A stretch of 64,000 nucleotides of DNA from Paractinoplanes brasiliensis (GTDB lineage Bacteria; Actinomycetota; Actinomycetes; Mycobacteriales; Micromonosporaceae), in NCBI RefSeq assembly GCF_004362215.1, contig NZ_SNWR01000001.1:1612001-1676000 (forward strand). Direction: 5' to 3'. Position numbers and translations under genes: made by a program. How positions within the stretch are numbered: the first letter of the stretch is position 1; each line of letters starts with the position of its first letter. Of the stretch, positions 7,960 through 16,541 are shown in pieces. The notes under the pieces are model-generated. The model saw only the letters and a program-made list of their open reading frames with translations. It had not been told where the DNA came from and did no database searches.

Positions 7960-9258
7960 ATGCGGGAGGCCCTGCGAGGGCTGACCACGCGCGGTCGCTC
8001 GTTCCTCGCCGCGGCCGCCGCGGCCGGCATCTCCGCGATCATCCTCGGCGAGCGTGACCTGCTGCGGGTGGCGATCCTGCTCGCCGCCCTGCCGCTGCTC
8101 GCCGCCGCGTACGTGGGCCGCAGCCGGTACAAGCTGGCCTGCACCCGCTCGCTCGACCCGGGCCGCGCGCCGGTCGGGTCCAGCGCGCGGGTCATCCTGC
8201 GCCTGCAGAACATGTCCCGCCTGCCCACCGGCACCCTGCTGCTGGAGGACAGGCTCCCGTACGCGCTGGGCAGCCGCCCCCGGGTGGTGCTCGAGCGGCT
8301 CGGGTCGCACCAGGCCAGCAGCGTGGCGTACACGGTGCGGGCCGACGTGCGGGGCCGCTACCCGATCGGGCCGCTGGTGATCCGGCTGACCGACCCGTTC
8401 GGCCTGTGCGAGCTGACCCGCTCGTTCCCCAGCATCGACAAGCTCACGGTCATCCCCCAGGTGTTCACGTTGCCCCCGGTCCGCCTCGCGGGCGAGTACG
8501 CGGGCACCGGCGAGAGCCGCGCCCGGTCGGTGGCGGTGCACGGCGAGGACGACGCCGCCACCCGGGAATACCGCCGCGGCGACGACCTGCGCCGTGTGCA
8601 CTGGCGCTCCACCGCCCGTACGGGTGAGCTGATGGTGCGCCGCGAGGAACAGCCCTGGGAGAGCCGGGCCACCGTGGTGCTCGACACCCGGGTCTACGCC
8701 CACCGGGGCGAGGGCCCGACGGCCAGCTTCGAATGGGCCGTCTCGGCCACCGCCAGCATCGCCATGCACCTGCGCCAGCAGGGTTACAAGCTGCGGCTGG
8801 TCACCGGCTCGGGCATCGACATCGACGCGGCCGAGGCCACCGGCGAAGGCATCATCCTCGACACCCTGGCCGATGTGAAGCCCGCCCAGAACGGCGACAT
8901 CTCGGTGCTGGTCGAGCAGGTGCGCCGCCGCTCCGACGGCGGCCTGGTGATCGGCATCTTCGGCACCCTGACCGTGCCCGAGGCCGAGCTGCTGGCCGGC
9001 CTGCGCGGCAACGGCGCCACCTGCATCGGCTTCGCGATCGACAGCTCGACCTGGGTCTCCATGAGCCCCGGAGAGCGCTCGGAGGCCGACCGGGAACACT
9101 CGGCGGCCGCACTGGCCCTGGTGCACAGCGGCTGGCGTTCGGTGCCGGTCGTGCACGGGTCGACGCTGCCCGCGCTGTGGCCGGCGGCTGCCCGCGGCTC
9201 CAGCGGCTTCGCGTGGCGGGCGGCGATGGCCGAAACCGTGAGCGGGGTGAACCGATGA
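7960..9258 (+). CDS. DUF58 domain-containing membrane-anchored protein
   Basis: The 432-residue product has two N-terminal hydrophobic segments (about residues 14-30 and 33-48) followed by a soluble region. It contains the diagnostic DUF58 block YRRGDDLRRVHWRSTARTGE near residue 205, then a vWA-like fold with a D-x-R-V variant at VVLDTRVY. DUF58 proteins are partners of MoxR ATPases; the biochemical role is not defined, though complexes are proposed to assemble or activate surface proteins. Its stop overlaps the next start (ATGA at 9255-9258), which indicates translational coupling with the transglutaminase. Confidence 0.9.
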   Translation: MREALRGLTTRGRSFLAAAAAAGISAIILGERDLLRVAILLAALPLLAAAYVGRSRYKLACTRSLDPGRAPVGSSARVILRLQNMSRLPTGTLLLEDRLPYALGSRPRVVLERLGSHQASSVAYTVRADVRGRYPIGPLVIRLTDPFGLCELTRSFPSIDKLTVIPQVFTLPPVRLAGEYAGTGESRARSVAVHGEDDAATREYRRGDDLRRVHWRSTARTGELMVRREEQPWESRATVVLDTRVYAHRGEGPTASFEWAVSATASIAMHLRQQGYKLRLVTGSGIDIDAAEATGEGIILDTLADVKPAQNGDISVLVEQVRRRSDGGLVIGIFGTLTVPEAELLAGLRGNGATCIGFAIDSSTWVSMSPGERSEADREHSAAALALVHSGWRSVPVVHGSTLPALWPAAARGSSGFAWRAAMAETVSGVNR

Positions 9259-11690
9259 GCGGCCGGCGCCGTCTCGGGCTCGTCGCGGCGGGGGCGACCC
9301 TGCTCGCGGCCGCGCCCATCGTCTCCATCTTCGACAGCTACACCTGGCTGATGCAGTGCCTCGTCACCGTGGGCCTGATCGCCGGAGCCGCCGTCGGGGC
9401 CCGCACGCTGCGGTTCCCGACGTGGGCCCAGGCGCTCAGCATGATCCTGGTGCTGCTGCTCACGCTGACCTGGCTGTTCCCCAGCGGCGAAGAGTTCCTC
9501 ATCCCGACGCCGAGCACGTTCGGCCACTTCGCCGATCTGTTCACCCAGGCCGGGCAGGACACCCGGTCGTACGGGGTGCCGGTGCCCGACCGGGACGGCC
9601 TGCTGTTCGTCACCGTGCTCGGGATCGGCTCGGTCGCGATCGCGGTCGACCTCCTGACCGTGGTCGCGCGCAAACCGGCCCTGGCCGGCCTGCCGATGCT
9701 GGCGATCTACTCGGTGCCGGTCGCGGTCTACATCGACAGCGTGCCGGTGCTGCCGTTCATCATCGGGGCCTTCGGCTTCCTGTGGCTCCTGGTCAGCGAC
9801 AACATCGACCGCGTACGCCGGTTCGGGCGCCGCTTCACCGGCGACGGGCGCGACGTCGACGTGTGGGAGCCGTCGCCGCTCGCCGCGGCCGGCCGGCGCC
9901 TGGGCGTCATCGGCGTGGTCGCGGCCGTGTTCCTGCCGCTGCTGGTGCCCACGATCAACGGCGGGCTGCTCTCGCGGCTCACCCAGACCGGCACCGGGGT
10001 CGGTGTCGGCCCCGGCAACGGCACCGGCGGGCGGATCAACCTGTTCGCCTCGCTGAGCGGCCAGCTGACCCGCACCGACGTGGTCGAGCTGGTGCGGCTC
10101 AGAACGGACGAGCAGACACCGTACTACCTGCGCTTCGGGGTGGCCGACCAGCTGACCAACAACGGGTTCGGCAGCCGCACCCCCAACGGCGAGAGCGTCA
10201 CGCAGGGCCTGCCCGACCCCCGCACCACGACGCCGACCGCCAACTTCAGCAACCACCGGGCCCAGGTGCAGGTCAGCGACAGCCTGCAGCAGGGCATGCT
10301 GCCGCTCTACCAGAACACGGTGGCCGTCGACGGGCTGCAGAGCGGCTGGAACTTCGACGACAACCAACAGGTTGTCTTCTCCAACCGCAGGTCCACCAAG
10401 GGCCTTGCCTACACCTTCGAGTACGTGCGGGCCAAGCCGACCGCCGCCCAGCTGCGGCAGGCCGAACCGCTGAGCCCCGACGACCCGATCGTGCGGCTCA
10501 ACACCGCGCACCCGGACGACGAGGCGGTCACCAAGCTGGTCGACCGGCTGACCGCGAACAAGCGCACCGAGTACGACAAGATGCGGGCTCTCTACGAGTA
10601 CTTCTCGACCAAGAACGGCTTCACCTACCGGCTGTCCACGCAGTCCGTCGGGGCCAGCTCCGAGATCGCGGCGTTCCTCGAGACCAAGGTCGGCTACTGC
10701 CAGCAGTACGCGGCGGCGCTGGCCTGGATGGCGCGGGAGGCCGGGATCCCGGCCCGGGTGGCGTTCGGCTTCACCCGGGGCCAGCGCGAGGGCGACACGT
10801 ACGTGATCACCAACCGCAACGCCCACGCGTGGACCGAGGTGTACCTGCGCGGCTTCGGCTGGATCCCGTTCGACGCCACCCCGGCGGCGAGCGTGGCCGG
10901 CGCGGCCCGCTCGGACTACGCACCCGACGTCGACCTGCCCACCGAGGCCCCGACGGCGGCCGAGTCGCAGGCGGCCCCGGGCGCCGACCCGTCCGCGGCG
11001 GGCGGCGCCGAACGGCCCGACCGTAGCGACTTCAACGAGCCGGGCGCGGCCGGCCCGATCGACGGCGGCTCCTCCGGCGTCTCCGGCAGCGCCCTGCTGA
11101 TCATCGCCCTGGCCGCCCTGCTGCTGGCGTTGCTGCTGGTCCCGGCGTTGCGACGGGTCCTGCTGCGCCGGCACCGGCACGCGGCCACCGTCCCTCCCGA
11201 CCCGAAGGTCACGACGCTCAGCGGCCCCGCCGACATCGTGGTCACGACCGAGACGGTGCAGGCCCGAGCCGACGCGCACGCGGCCTGGGACGAACTGATG
11301 GACACGATGATCGACTTCCGGATCCCGATCGACCCGACCGAGACGCCGCGGGTCACCGCCCAGCGGCTGATCAAGGACGCCGTGCTGCTGGCGGAGCCCG
11401 CCTCCGCGGTGACGCTGCTCGGCACGGCGGAGGAAAGGGCCCGGTACGCCCGCAAACCCCTGCAGGGTGGCGAGCTGACCGTGGCGCTGGGGCAGGTCCG
11501 CAAGGGGCTGTCCCGGTCGGCCAACCGGCGGACCCGGATCAACGCTGTCCTGCTGCCGCCTTCGGTGCTGATGCGGTGGCGGCTCGGGCTGGCCGAGACC
11601 TCGGCCCGGCTGGTCGGGGCGAGCGGGCGGTTGCGGGACGTGCTGGCCAAGGCCAGTCCTCGTCGGCTGTTGCCGCACAAGGGACGCTGA
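9255..11690 (+). CDS. Transglutaminase-like membrane protein (TgpA/DUF3488 type)
   Basis: The 811-residue product starts with about five to six transmembrane segments (DUF3488/TgpA_N), then an extracytoplasmic region with a transglutaminase core: catalytic Cys in KVGYCQQYAAALAWMA, His in NRNAHAWTEVY and Asp in IPFDATP, about residues 475-545. A further membrane helix (ALLIIALAALLLALLLV) and a C-terminal cytoplasmic DUF4129-like region follow. The start ATG at 9255 overlaps the DUF58 stop; the frame is open further upstream, but only as a shadow of DUF58. With MoxR and DUF58 it forms a conserved three-gene unit, probably for cell-surface protein processing or crosslinking. Confidence 0.92.
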   Translation: MSGRRRLGLVAAGATLLAAAPIVSIFDSYTWLMQCLVTVGLIAGAAVGARTLRFPTWAQALSMILVLLLTLTWLFPSGEEFLIPTPSTFGHFADLFTQAGQDTRSYGVPVPDRDGLLFVTVLGIGSVAIAVDLLTVVARKPALAGLPMLAIYSVPVAVYIDSVPVLPFIIGAFGFLWLLVSDNIDRVRRFGRRFTGDGRDVDVWEPSPLAAAGRRLGVIGVVAAVFLPLLVPTINGGLLSRLTQTGTGVGVGPGNGTGGRINLFASLSGQLTRTDVVELVRLRTDEQTPYYLRFGVADQLTNNGFGSRTPNGESVTQGLPDPRTTTPTANFSNHRAQVQVSDSLQQGMLPLYQNTVAVDGLQSGWNFDDNQQVVFSNRRSTKGLAYTFEYVRAKPTAAQLRQAEPLSPDDPIVRLNTAHPDDEAVTKLVDRLTANKRTEYDKMRALYEYFSTKNGFTYRLSTQSVGASSEIAAFLETKVGYCQQYAAALAWMAREAGIPARVAFGFTRGQREGDTYVITNRNAHAWTEVYLRGFGWIPFDATPAASVAGAARSDYAPDVDLPTEAPTAAESQAAPGADPSAAGGAERPDRSDFNEPGAAGPIDGGSSGVSGSALLIIALAALLLALLLVPALRRVLLRRHRHAATVPPDPKVTTLSGPADIVVTTETVQARADAHAAWDELMDTMIDFRIPIDPTETPRVTAQRLIKDAVLLAEPASAVTLLGTAEERARYARKPLQGGELTVALGQVRKGLSRSANRRTRINAVLLPPSVLMRWRLGLAETSARLVGASGRLRDVLAKASPRRLLPHKGR

Positions 11691-11703
11691 CGTCGCTCAA
11701 CAG

Positions 11704-11733
11704 AAATGCCGCCCCTTGGTGGGGGCGGCATTT
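11704..11733 (+). terminator. Terminator of the moxR-DUF58-tgpA operon
   Basis: The stem AAATGCCGCCCC / GGGGCGGCATTT with a 6-nt loop is followed by TTTTCTTT, a classical intrinsic terminator 13 nt after the stop codon. Confidence 0.93.
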
Positions 11734-11740
11734 TCTTTGC

Positions 11741-12054
11741 CTCGGCGGCTCGCTGCGTACCCTCGGCAAAGCCACGGGCCCCACTGCCTCACATCTCACC
11801 GTGCCCGTCGCCGCCGCTTTCCAGGGGATTCCTGCTCCGGCCGGCCGCCGCGTGGGCTGGTGTCGGCGCGGACCGCTTCCGGCGCGGACGGCCTCGGCGC
11901 GGGGCACTTCGCGTATGGCTCTCGGCGAGCGGGCGGCTCCTGGCGCGGGCGTCGCAAAGACCGATGGCGGCTCGGTTGGCCGCCATCGTGGTCGTTGAGT
12001 TGTGGTGAGAGATCCGCGGCTGCCGTCGCCGTCAGCCGCGGGTCCGCGGGACCG
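11741..12054. other. Intergenic region with two hairpins downstream of DUF3040
   Basis: No gene is supported here. Two perfect stems lie downstream of the minus-strand DUF3040 gene: CCGCGGCTG / CAGCCGCGG at 12014-12041 and GATGGCGGC / GCCGCCATC at 11963-11987. The second is followed on the minus strand by GGTCTTTG. They probably terminate transcription of the dinB-DUF3040 pair. The remainder is GC-rich sequence without recognisable signals. Confidence 0.55.
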
Positions 12055-12444
12055 TCAGCGATGCCCCTCGGGGCGCCGGCGCCAGCGATCCTCCAGCCGG
12101 TCGATGAAACCGCCCTTACGGGTCTGACGGGTGCGACGCGTGGCGGTGCCGCCCACGGCCTGCAGGTCGGCCGGGGCCGAGCTCTTGCGGCGGGACTGCA
12201 TCGCGAAAGCGGCGGAACCCAGCATGACCACGAAGCCCGCGACACCCAGCGGCGTGTTGCTGCTGACCGTGCCATAGACGACCAGCGCTAGGCCAAGGAC
12301 GATGACGAACGCGGCGACCAGCAGCCGGCGCCGTGCGTGAAAACGCGGGTCGCTGGCCCGCACAGCCGAGGCGAACTTAGGGTCCTCGGCAAGCGACCGC
12401 TCGATCTGATCGAACAGCCGCTGCTCGTGCTCCGAGAGCGGCAC
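12055..12444 (-). CDS. DUF3040 small membrane protein
   Basis: This 129-residue protein starts VPLSEHEQRLFDQIERSLAE, the conserved opening of actinobacterial DUF3040 proteins, then has two closely spaced transmembrane helices (residues about 48-66 and 72-88) and a short basic, Gln/Arg-rich tail. GTG at 12444 is chosen because GGGGAGGAAT lies about 7 nt upstream; starting further out would bury that ribosome site. Function is unknown. It follows dinB on the same strand after a 100-bp gap; a DUF3040 gene near a Y-family polymerase gene is something I recall from other actinobacteria but have not checked. Confidence 0.85.
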   Translation of the reverse strand: MPLSEHEQRLFDQIERSLAEDPKFASAVRASDPRFHARRRLLVAAFVIVLGLALVVYGTVSSNTPLGVAGFVVMLGSAAFAMQSRRKSSAPADLQAVGGTATRRTRQTRKGGFIDRLEDRWRRRPEGHR

Positions 12445-12544
12445 GGCATTCCTCCCCGGGCGCAGATCCAACCCCCCAGGCGGGGTCGGGGTGTCACTAA
12501 GGTAAGTGGCGCGGGACAGCCGTCGGCTGCCTTACCAAGCAAGT

Positions 12545-13840
12545 CTACGAGGGGGTTGGCGGGTCGGAAAGCGGGACGACCGCCGAGTGCGGGTGATTTT
12601 CGGTTCTTCGCAGATCGCTTTGTCCCAAAAGACTGGCCGGACCGACACTCGTACGACCGAAACGGGCGATTACTGCGTCCCTGGCCGCTTCCGCCTCGCG
12701 CCACCCCCGCTCCGGCTCACCCAGGCTGAGCTGCCGCGACGTCGTGGCGGCGGGGGTCAGCCCCTCGACCCGCACGCCGACGAGCCGGATGTGGTCGCTC
12801 GCGGCGAGGGCGGTGAACAGCGACCACGACGTCTCGAAGATCTCGCGTGCCACATCGGTGCTCGTGGGCATCGTGCGTGACCGGTTGACCGTGCGGAAGT
12901 CGGCCAGGCGCACCTTGATCGCCACCGTACGGCCGACGAAGCCGCTCGCCCGCAGCCGCGACCCGACCTTGTCGGCCAGCGCCAGCATGCTCCGGCGCAG
13001 CACCTCGGGATCGGCCACGTCGACGTCGAAGGTCATCTCGGCGCCGATCGATTTCTCCTCGCGCTCGGGGCTGACCCGGCGGGGGTCCCGGCCCCAGGAA
13101 AGCTCGTGCAGGTGGGTGGCGGCGGCCTCGCCCAGGGCCCCGCGCAGCATCCCGGCCGGGGCATGCGCGATCTCGCCGACCGTGGTGAGCCCGAGCCGGC
13201 GCAACGTCTCGGCGGCACGCTCGCCGACCCCCCACAGGGCCTCGACCGGCAGCGGATGGAGGAACTCGAGCACCAGCCCGGCCGGGACGACCATCAGGCC
13301 GTCGGGTTTGGCCCGGGTCGAGCCCAGCTTGGCCACGAACTTGGTCGGCGCGACCCCGACCGAGCAGGTGAGCCGCTGTTCCTCCTGCATGCGACGGCGG
13401 ATCAGCCGGGCGATCCCGGTGGGCGGCCCGAGCAGGCGCTGGGCGCCGGCGACGTCGAGAAAGGCCTCGTCGGACGAGAGCGGCTCGACCAGCGGGGTGA
13501 CATCGCGGAAGATCGCCATGACGGCCTCGGACGCCGCGCTGATCGCCGGCCCGTCAACCGGCAGGAAGATGCCGCGCGGGCAGAGGGCCCGCGCTCGCGC
13601 TGTCGGCATGGCGCTGCGTACGCCGAAGCGGCGGGCCTCGTAACTGGCCGAGCTGACCACGCCGCGGGGGCCCACACCGCCCACGATCACCGGCTTGCCC
13701 CGCAGCTCGGGCCGCGCCCGCACAGCCACCGAGGCGAAGAACGCATCCATGTCGACGTGCAGGATCGTGCAGCCCGCGTCATCGGCACCCGGCCCGAAAC
13801 GCGGGTCACGCCCCCTCGGCACCGCCTGGCTACGCCCCAC
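12545..13840 (-). CDS. dinB: DNA polymerase IV (Y-family)
   Basis: This translesion polymerase copies damaged or misaligned templates. Its 431 residues include the palm motif ILHVDMDAFFASVAVR (catalytic Asp, residues about 26-41), the second acidic motif SSDEAFLDVAG, the HhH thumb region and a little-finger domain (VSPEREEKSIGAEMTFDVD). GTG at 13840 is supported by TAACCT ending 6 nt upstream, the leaderless pattern seen repeatedly in this window. The C terminus stops without an obvious QLxLF clamp motif, although RQLSLG near the end is similar. I see no LexA box in the 30 bp upstream, unlike the nearby mutasome region. Confidence 0.94.
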   Translation of the reverse strand: MGRSQAVPRGRDPRFGPGADDAGCTILHVDMDAFFASVAVRARPELRGKPVIVGGVGPRGVVSSASYEARRFGVRSAMPTARARALCPRGIFLPVDGPAISAASEAVMAIFRDVTPLVEPLSSDEAFLDVAGAQRLLGPPTGIARLIRRRMQEEQRLTCSVGVAPTKFVAKLGSTRAKPDGLMVVPAGLVLEFLHPLPVEALWGVGERAAETLRRLGLTTVGEIAHAPAGMLRGALGEAAATHLHELSWGRDPRRVSPEREEKSIGAEMTFDVDVADPEVLRRSMLALADKVGSRLRASGFVGRTVAIKVRLADFRTVNRSRTMPTSTDVAREIFETSWSLFTALAASDHIRLVGVRVEGLTPAATTSRQLSLGEPERGWREAEAARDAVIARFGRTSVGPASLLGQSDLRRTENHPHSAVVPLSDPPTPS

Positions 13841-13918
13841 GCCAGGAGGTTAACCGCACCCCCCGACAAGATCGCCCGCCAGCTACGACTTTCCGGACAT
13901 GAAGCATGAATCGCCCGG

Positions 13919-14003
13919 TGCTGCCATCCCCACCCCCCACCCGCCTCGGGGAGATGGGTGAAGACCCTACGCCTTGTCAAGGTGGCGATGAGGGTTGTCC
14001 ACA
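13919..14003 (+). repeat. Dispersed 85-bp element, copy A
   Basis: This element aligns without gaps over about 63 bp (roughly three-quarters identical) to 32760-32845. It has a C-rich head (CCATCCCCACCCC), a palindrome CCTTGTCAAGG at 13972-13982 and an end TTGTCCACA at 13995-14003, which matches the actinobacterial DnaA-box consensus. It is intergenic, downstream of the phosphodiesterase gene and upstream of dinB. Confidence 0.7.
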
Positions 14004-14092
14004 ATGGCGGGCTGTCCACGGGGCCGGGTGCGGCCGGGCGCCGGATGTGCATACCCCCCGACATCGTGAGCCGCGCGCCGGCCGGACCCAGG

Positions 14093-15274
14093 TCAGCGGG
14101 CGATCAGCAGCGGGACCTGCATCTCGGCGGCGGTCACGGAGGCGTGGTAGGCGATCAGGCGGCCCACGGCGGGCGGCTCCCACCCCCCGGCCAGGGCGAC
14201 CACGCGGCCCAGGCAGACGATCACCACGTCACCGATCCGGTTGCGGTGGGGCGGGGCGACCGGGCCGAACCAGCCGCCGTCGATGACCTCGTCCCGGGTC
14301 AGGACCCACGCCTGGTCGCCGAGGATGCCGCGCCAGGTGGTAACCACGTCGTCGAGGGCGCCCGGCGCCGCGTAGAGATAGCGGACGCGCGGCTCCCCCG
14401 CGACCCCGGTGACGCCCGCGCGGAGGTCCGGAATGTCGGCCATGTCGTAACGCGCGTCGGCGGGGACATTGAGCTGGCCGTGGTCGGCGATCACGAGCAG
14501 GGCCGAGCGGGGCGGCAGCCCGTGCACGATCCGGTCGACCAGCATTTCGACGCCACGGGCCGCGGCCCGCCACGACGGGGAGTCGACACCGTCCTCGTGG
14601 CCGCTCTTGTCGAGGTCGGCGTGGTAGCCGTAGACCAACGTGGGGCCTTCGGCGGCGGACAGGGCCGCGATCATGTCGGCCGCGAGGTCGCTCTCGCCGG
14701 CGAAACGGGCGCCGCCGTACGCGGAGACGGTCAGGCCGCTGCCCTCGAACTCCCGCTTGCTGATGGCGGTCACGGCCACCCCGGAGGCCGCGGCGGCGGC
14801 GAAGCGGGTGGGCGCCGGCTGCCACTGGACGGGGTCGGGGTCGTTCTTCCAGTGGATGTGGTTGAGCGTCCGGCCGTCGGGGCGCCGCACGGTGAAACCG
14901 AGGATGCCGTGCACGCCCGGGGGAACACCCGTGCCGACAGTGACGAGGCTGACCGGGGTGGTCGAGGGGAAACCGGCGGTCAGGGTGCGGGCCGACGTGG
15001 CCAGATCGGCGACCGTGGGGGCGTACGGGGAAAGGACCGGGAGGTTGTGGGTGCCGAGCCCGTCGATCAGCAGGACGCCTACCCGGGTCACCCCGTCGAG
15101 CCGGTCGCGCAGGCCCAGCACGTCGCCGGCGCCGGGCACGCCGAGCACCGAGCACACGCTGGGCAGGACGTCGGCCAGGCTGTGTGAGCCGTACGCGGGA
15201 CGCACCGGCTCGAGCGCGGCGGCGGGCAGACGGTCGGCGGGCACCACGAGCGGCTCGGTGGTCACGCCGGTCAT
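14093..15274 (-). CDS. Alkaline phosphatase superfamily phosphodiesterase/nucleotide pyrophosphatase
   Basis: The 393-residue protein shows the superfamily order: GVLLIDGLGTHNLP with the metal Asp, a nucleophile position in GFPSTTPVSLVTVGTG (Thr), then YHADLDKSGHEDG (Asp and His ligands) and LLVIADHGQLNVP (Asp-His). These match type I phosphodiesterase/nucleotide pyrophosphatase proteins common in actinobacteria; the substrate is unknown. No signal peptide is evident. ATG at 15274 (MTGVTTEPL) is preferred over the longer 15325 start because the extra 17 residues are Arg-rich and unlike the family. It follows the methyltransferase gene on the same strand. Confidence 0.85.
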   Translation of the reverse strand: MTGVTTEPLVVPADRLPAAALEPVRPAYGSHSLADVLPSVCSVLGVPGAGDVLGLRDRLDGVTRVGVLLIDGLGTHNLPVLSPYAPTVADLATSARTLTAGFPSTTPVSLVTVGTGVPPGVHGILGFTVRRPDGRTLNHIHWKNDPDPVQWQPAPTRFAAAAASGVAVTAISKREFEGSGLTVSAYGGARFAGESDLAADMIAALSAAEGPTLVYGYHADLDKSGHEDGVDSPSWRAAARGVEMLVDRIVHGLPPRSALLVIADHGQLNVPADARYDMADIPDLRAGVTGVAGEPRVRYLYAAPGALDDVVTTWRGILGDQAWVLTRDEVIDGGWFGPVAPPHRNRIGDVVIVCLGRVVALAGGWEPPAVGRLIAYHASVTAAEMQVPLLIAR

Positions 15275-15352
15275 CCGATCACGTCCCGGCGCCCGGCGCG
15301 ACCGTTCGCCCCTCGCCCGGGGCACGGCGGCGGGGTCAGCGCGGCGAGACGG

Positions 15353-16093
15353 TCAGGGCTTGCGGGCGAAAAGGTGCAGCTGGGAGGCGATGTCCCGGAA
15401 CGGCGGCCGCGACGACAACTCGAGTTCCAGGTCGAGCAGCGTCTGCGGATCCTCCTCGACCACCGCCGCCGGCAGCAGATCGGCCAGGACCCGTACGCCG
15501 TGGATCTGCTCGACCGTGAGGCCCGCCGCCCCGAGCAGCGCCGTCGCGCTTTCCGCGTCGTAACGCCGCCGCAGTGTGTCGCGGGTCCCGGCGCGCCCCT
15601 CGGGGTCGGACGCGACCGCGGTGGCCGCCCGCAGGTGCCCGTTGATCGCCCGGCCCAGGATCGCCGCCGCCCGGCTCGCCACCAGCACGCTCGCCGCTCC
15701 CCCGGGACGCAGCGCACCGGCGATCGCGGCGACCACACCGGCCGGGTCGTCGACGACCTCGAGCACCGCGTGGCACAGGATCAGGTCGGCGCTGGCCGGC
15801 GCGACCAGGGCGGCCAGCGCGTCGCCGTCGCCCTGCACGGCGCGGACCCGGTCGGCCACTGCGGCGTCGGCGGCGCGGCGGGTCAGGGCGGCCAGCGCGT
15901 CGGGGCTGGCGTCCACGACGGTGACGGTGTGTCCGGCCTCGGCCAGCGGCACGGCGAACCCGCCGGTGCCACCGCCGACGTCCAGCACGGTCAGCTCGCG
16001 GCCGGGGTGACGCTCCAGCTCACGCCGCAGCACGGCCCAGACGGCGGCGGTACGGGCGGAGGGGCGGGCTGCCCGTGTCGATGCGATTTCCAC
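15353..16093 (-). CDS. Class I SAM-dependent methyltransferase
   Basis: The 246-residue product has a Rossmann methyltransferase core: motif I VLDVGGGTGGFAVPLAE near residue 37, motif II VVDASPDALAAL, motif III VQGDGDAL and post-motif ADLILCHAVLEVVDDP. The layout resembles CmoM-type or generic UbiE-like enzymes, but the substrate cannot be deduced. GTG at 16093 is selected because the longer frame would overlap the SSI gene; this start lies 20 nt after the SSI stop, consistent with an operon. The C terminus ends HLFARKP, the usual final beta strand of these enzymes. Confidence 0.87.
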   Translation of the reverse strand: MEIASTRAARPSARTAAVWAVLRRELERHPGRELTVLDVGGGTGGFAVPLAEAGHTVTVVDASPDALAALTRRAADAAVADRVRAVQGDGDALAALVAPASADLILCHAVLEVVDDPAGVVAAIAGALRPGGAASVLVASRAAAILGRAINGHLRAATAVASDPEGRAGTRDTLRRRYDAESATALLGAAGLTVEQIHGVRVLADLLPAAVVEEDPQTLLDLELELSSRPPFRDIASQLHLFARKP

Positions 16094-16113
16094 ACGGGCA
16101 GCGTAACGGCCGT

Positions 16114-16509
16114 TCAGAACCGGAACAGCACTCCCGTGGCACGGCGCATCTCGCAGGTGTTGCCGTAGCGGTGCTTCCAGCTCACCTCGCGGCCCTGCCA
16201 CGTGCCGGTGAGCTCGGCCGTCACCGGCTGGTAGAGCAGGATGCAGGCGCGGTTGGCGGGCTTGATCCGGTCCGGGTCGGCGTCGACCTCGGCCAGGGCC
16301 GCGCAGGCCTCGGCGGGTTCGGGGTGTCCGCCGCCGGGCGGGTCGCAGGTGAGCGTGACCGTCACCGCGGACCCGGTGTCGGCGACGTGGCTGAGCTTGA
16401 GCTGCTCCTGCGGTGCGGGGCGCGGGTGACCCCCGTACGGGGGCCTGGGGTCGGGAAGTGGGCCGAGGACGGCGGTGACGGCGGCTGCGGCGAGAACGAC
16501 AGGAAGCAT
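16114..16509 (-). CDS. Subtilisin inhibitor-like (SSI family) secreted protease inhibitor
   Basis: This 131-residue product has a hydrophobic N-terminal export segment (LPVVLAAAAVTAVLG) and the SSI core: LTCDPPGGGHPEPAEACAAL, then the reactive loop ACILLYQPV, TGTWQGREVSWKHRYGNTCEM and a final VLFRF. Four Cys are in the two SSI disulfide positions. By alignment with the known CPMVYDPV loop, the P1 residue would be Leu rather than Met, which would alter protease preference. Family members inhibit subtilisin- or trypsin-like exoproteases outside the cell. It lies 32 nt downstream of dnaE2 and 20 nt before the methyltransferase gene. Confidence 0.87.
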   Translation of the reverse strand: MLPVVLAAAAVTAVLGPLPDPRPPYGGHPRPAPQEQLKLSHVADTGSAVTVTLTCDPPGGGHPEPAEACAALAEVDADPDRIKPANRACILLYQPVTAELTGTWQGREVSWKHRYGNTCEMRRATGVLFRF

Positions 16510-16541
16510 GCCGCTAAAGGTACAAAATCGGGCAAGTCGAA

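Noticed and set aside
11741..12054. Small ORFs around 11,800-12,000 on both strands
   Set aside because: All are Arg/Ala/Gly-rich, lack ribosome sites, and contain the terminator hairpins of the flanking genes.
13995..14003. Chromosomal replication origin
   Set aside because: Only isolated TTGTCCACA boxes are seen (13995, 32837, about 51796); there is no cluster, and no dnaA or dnaN in the window.
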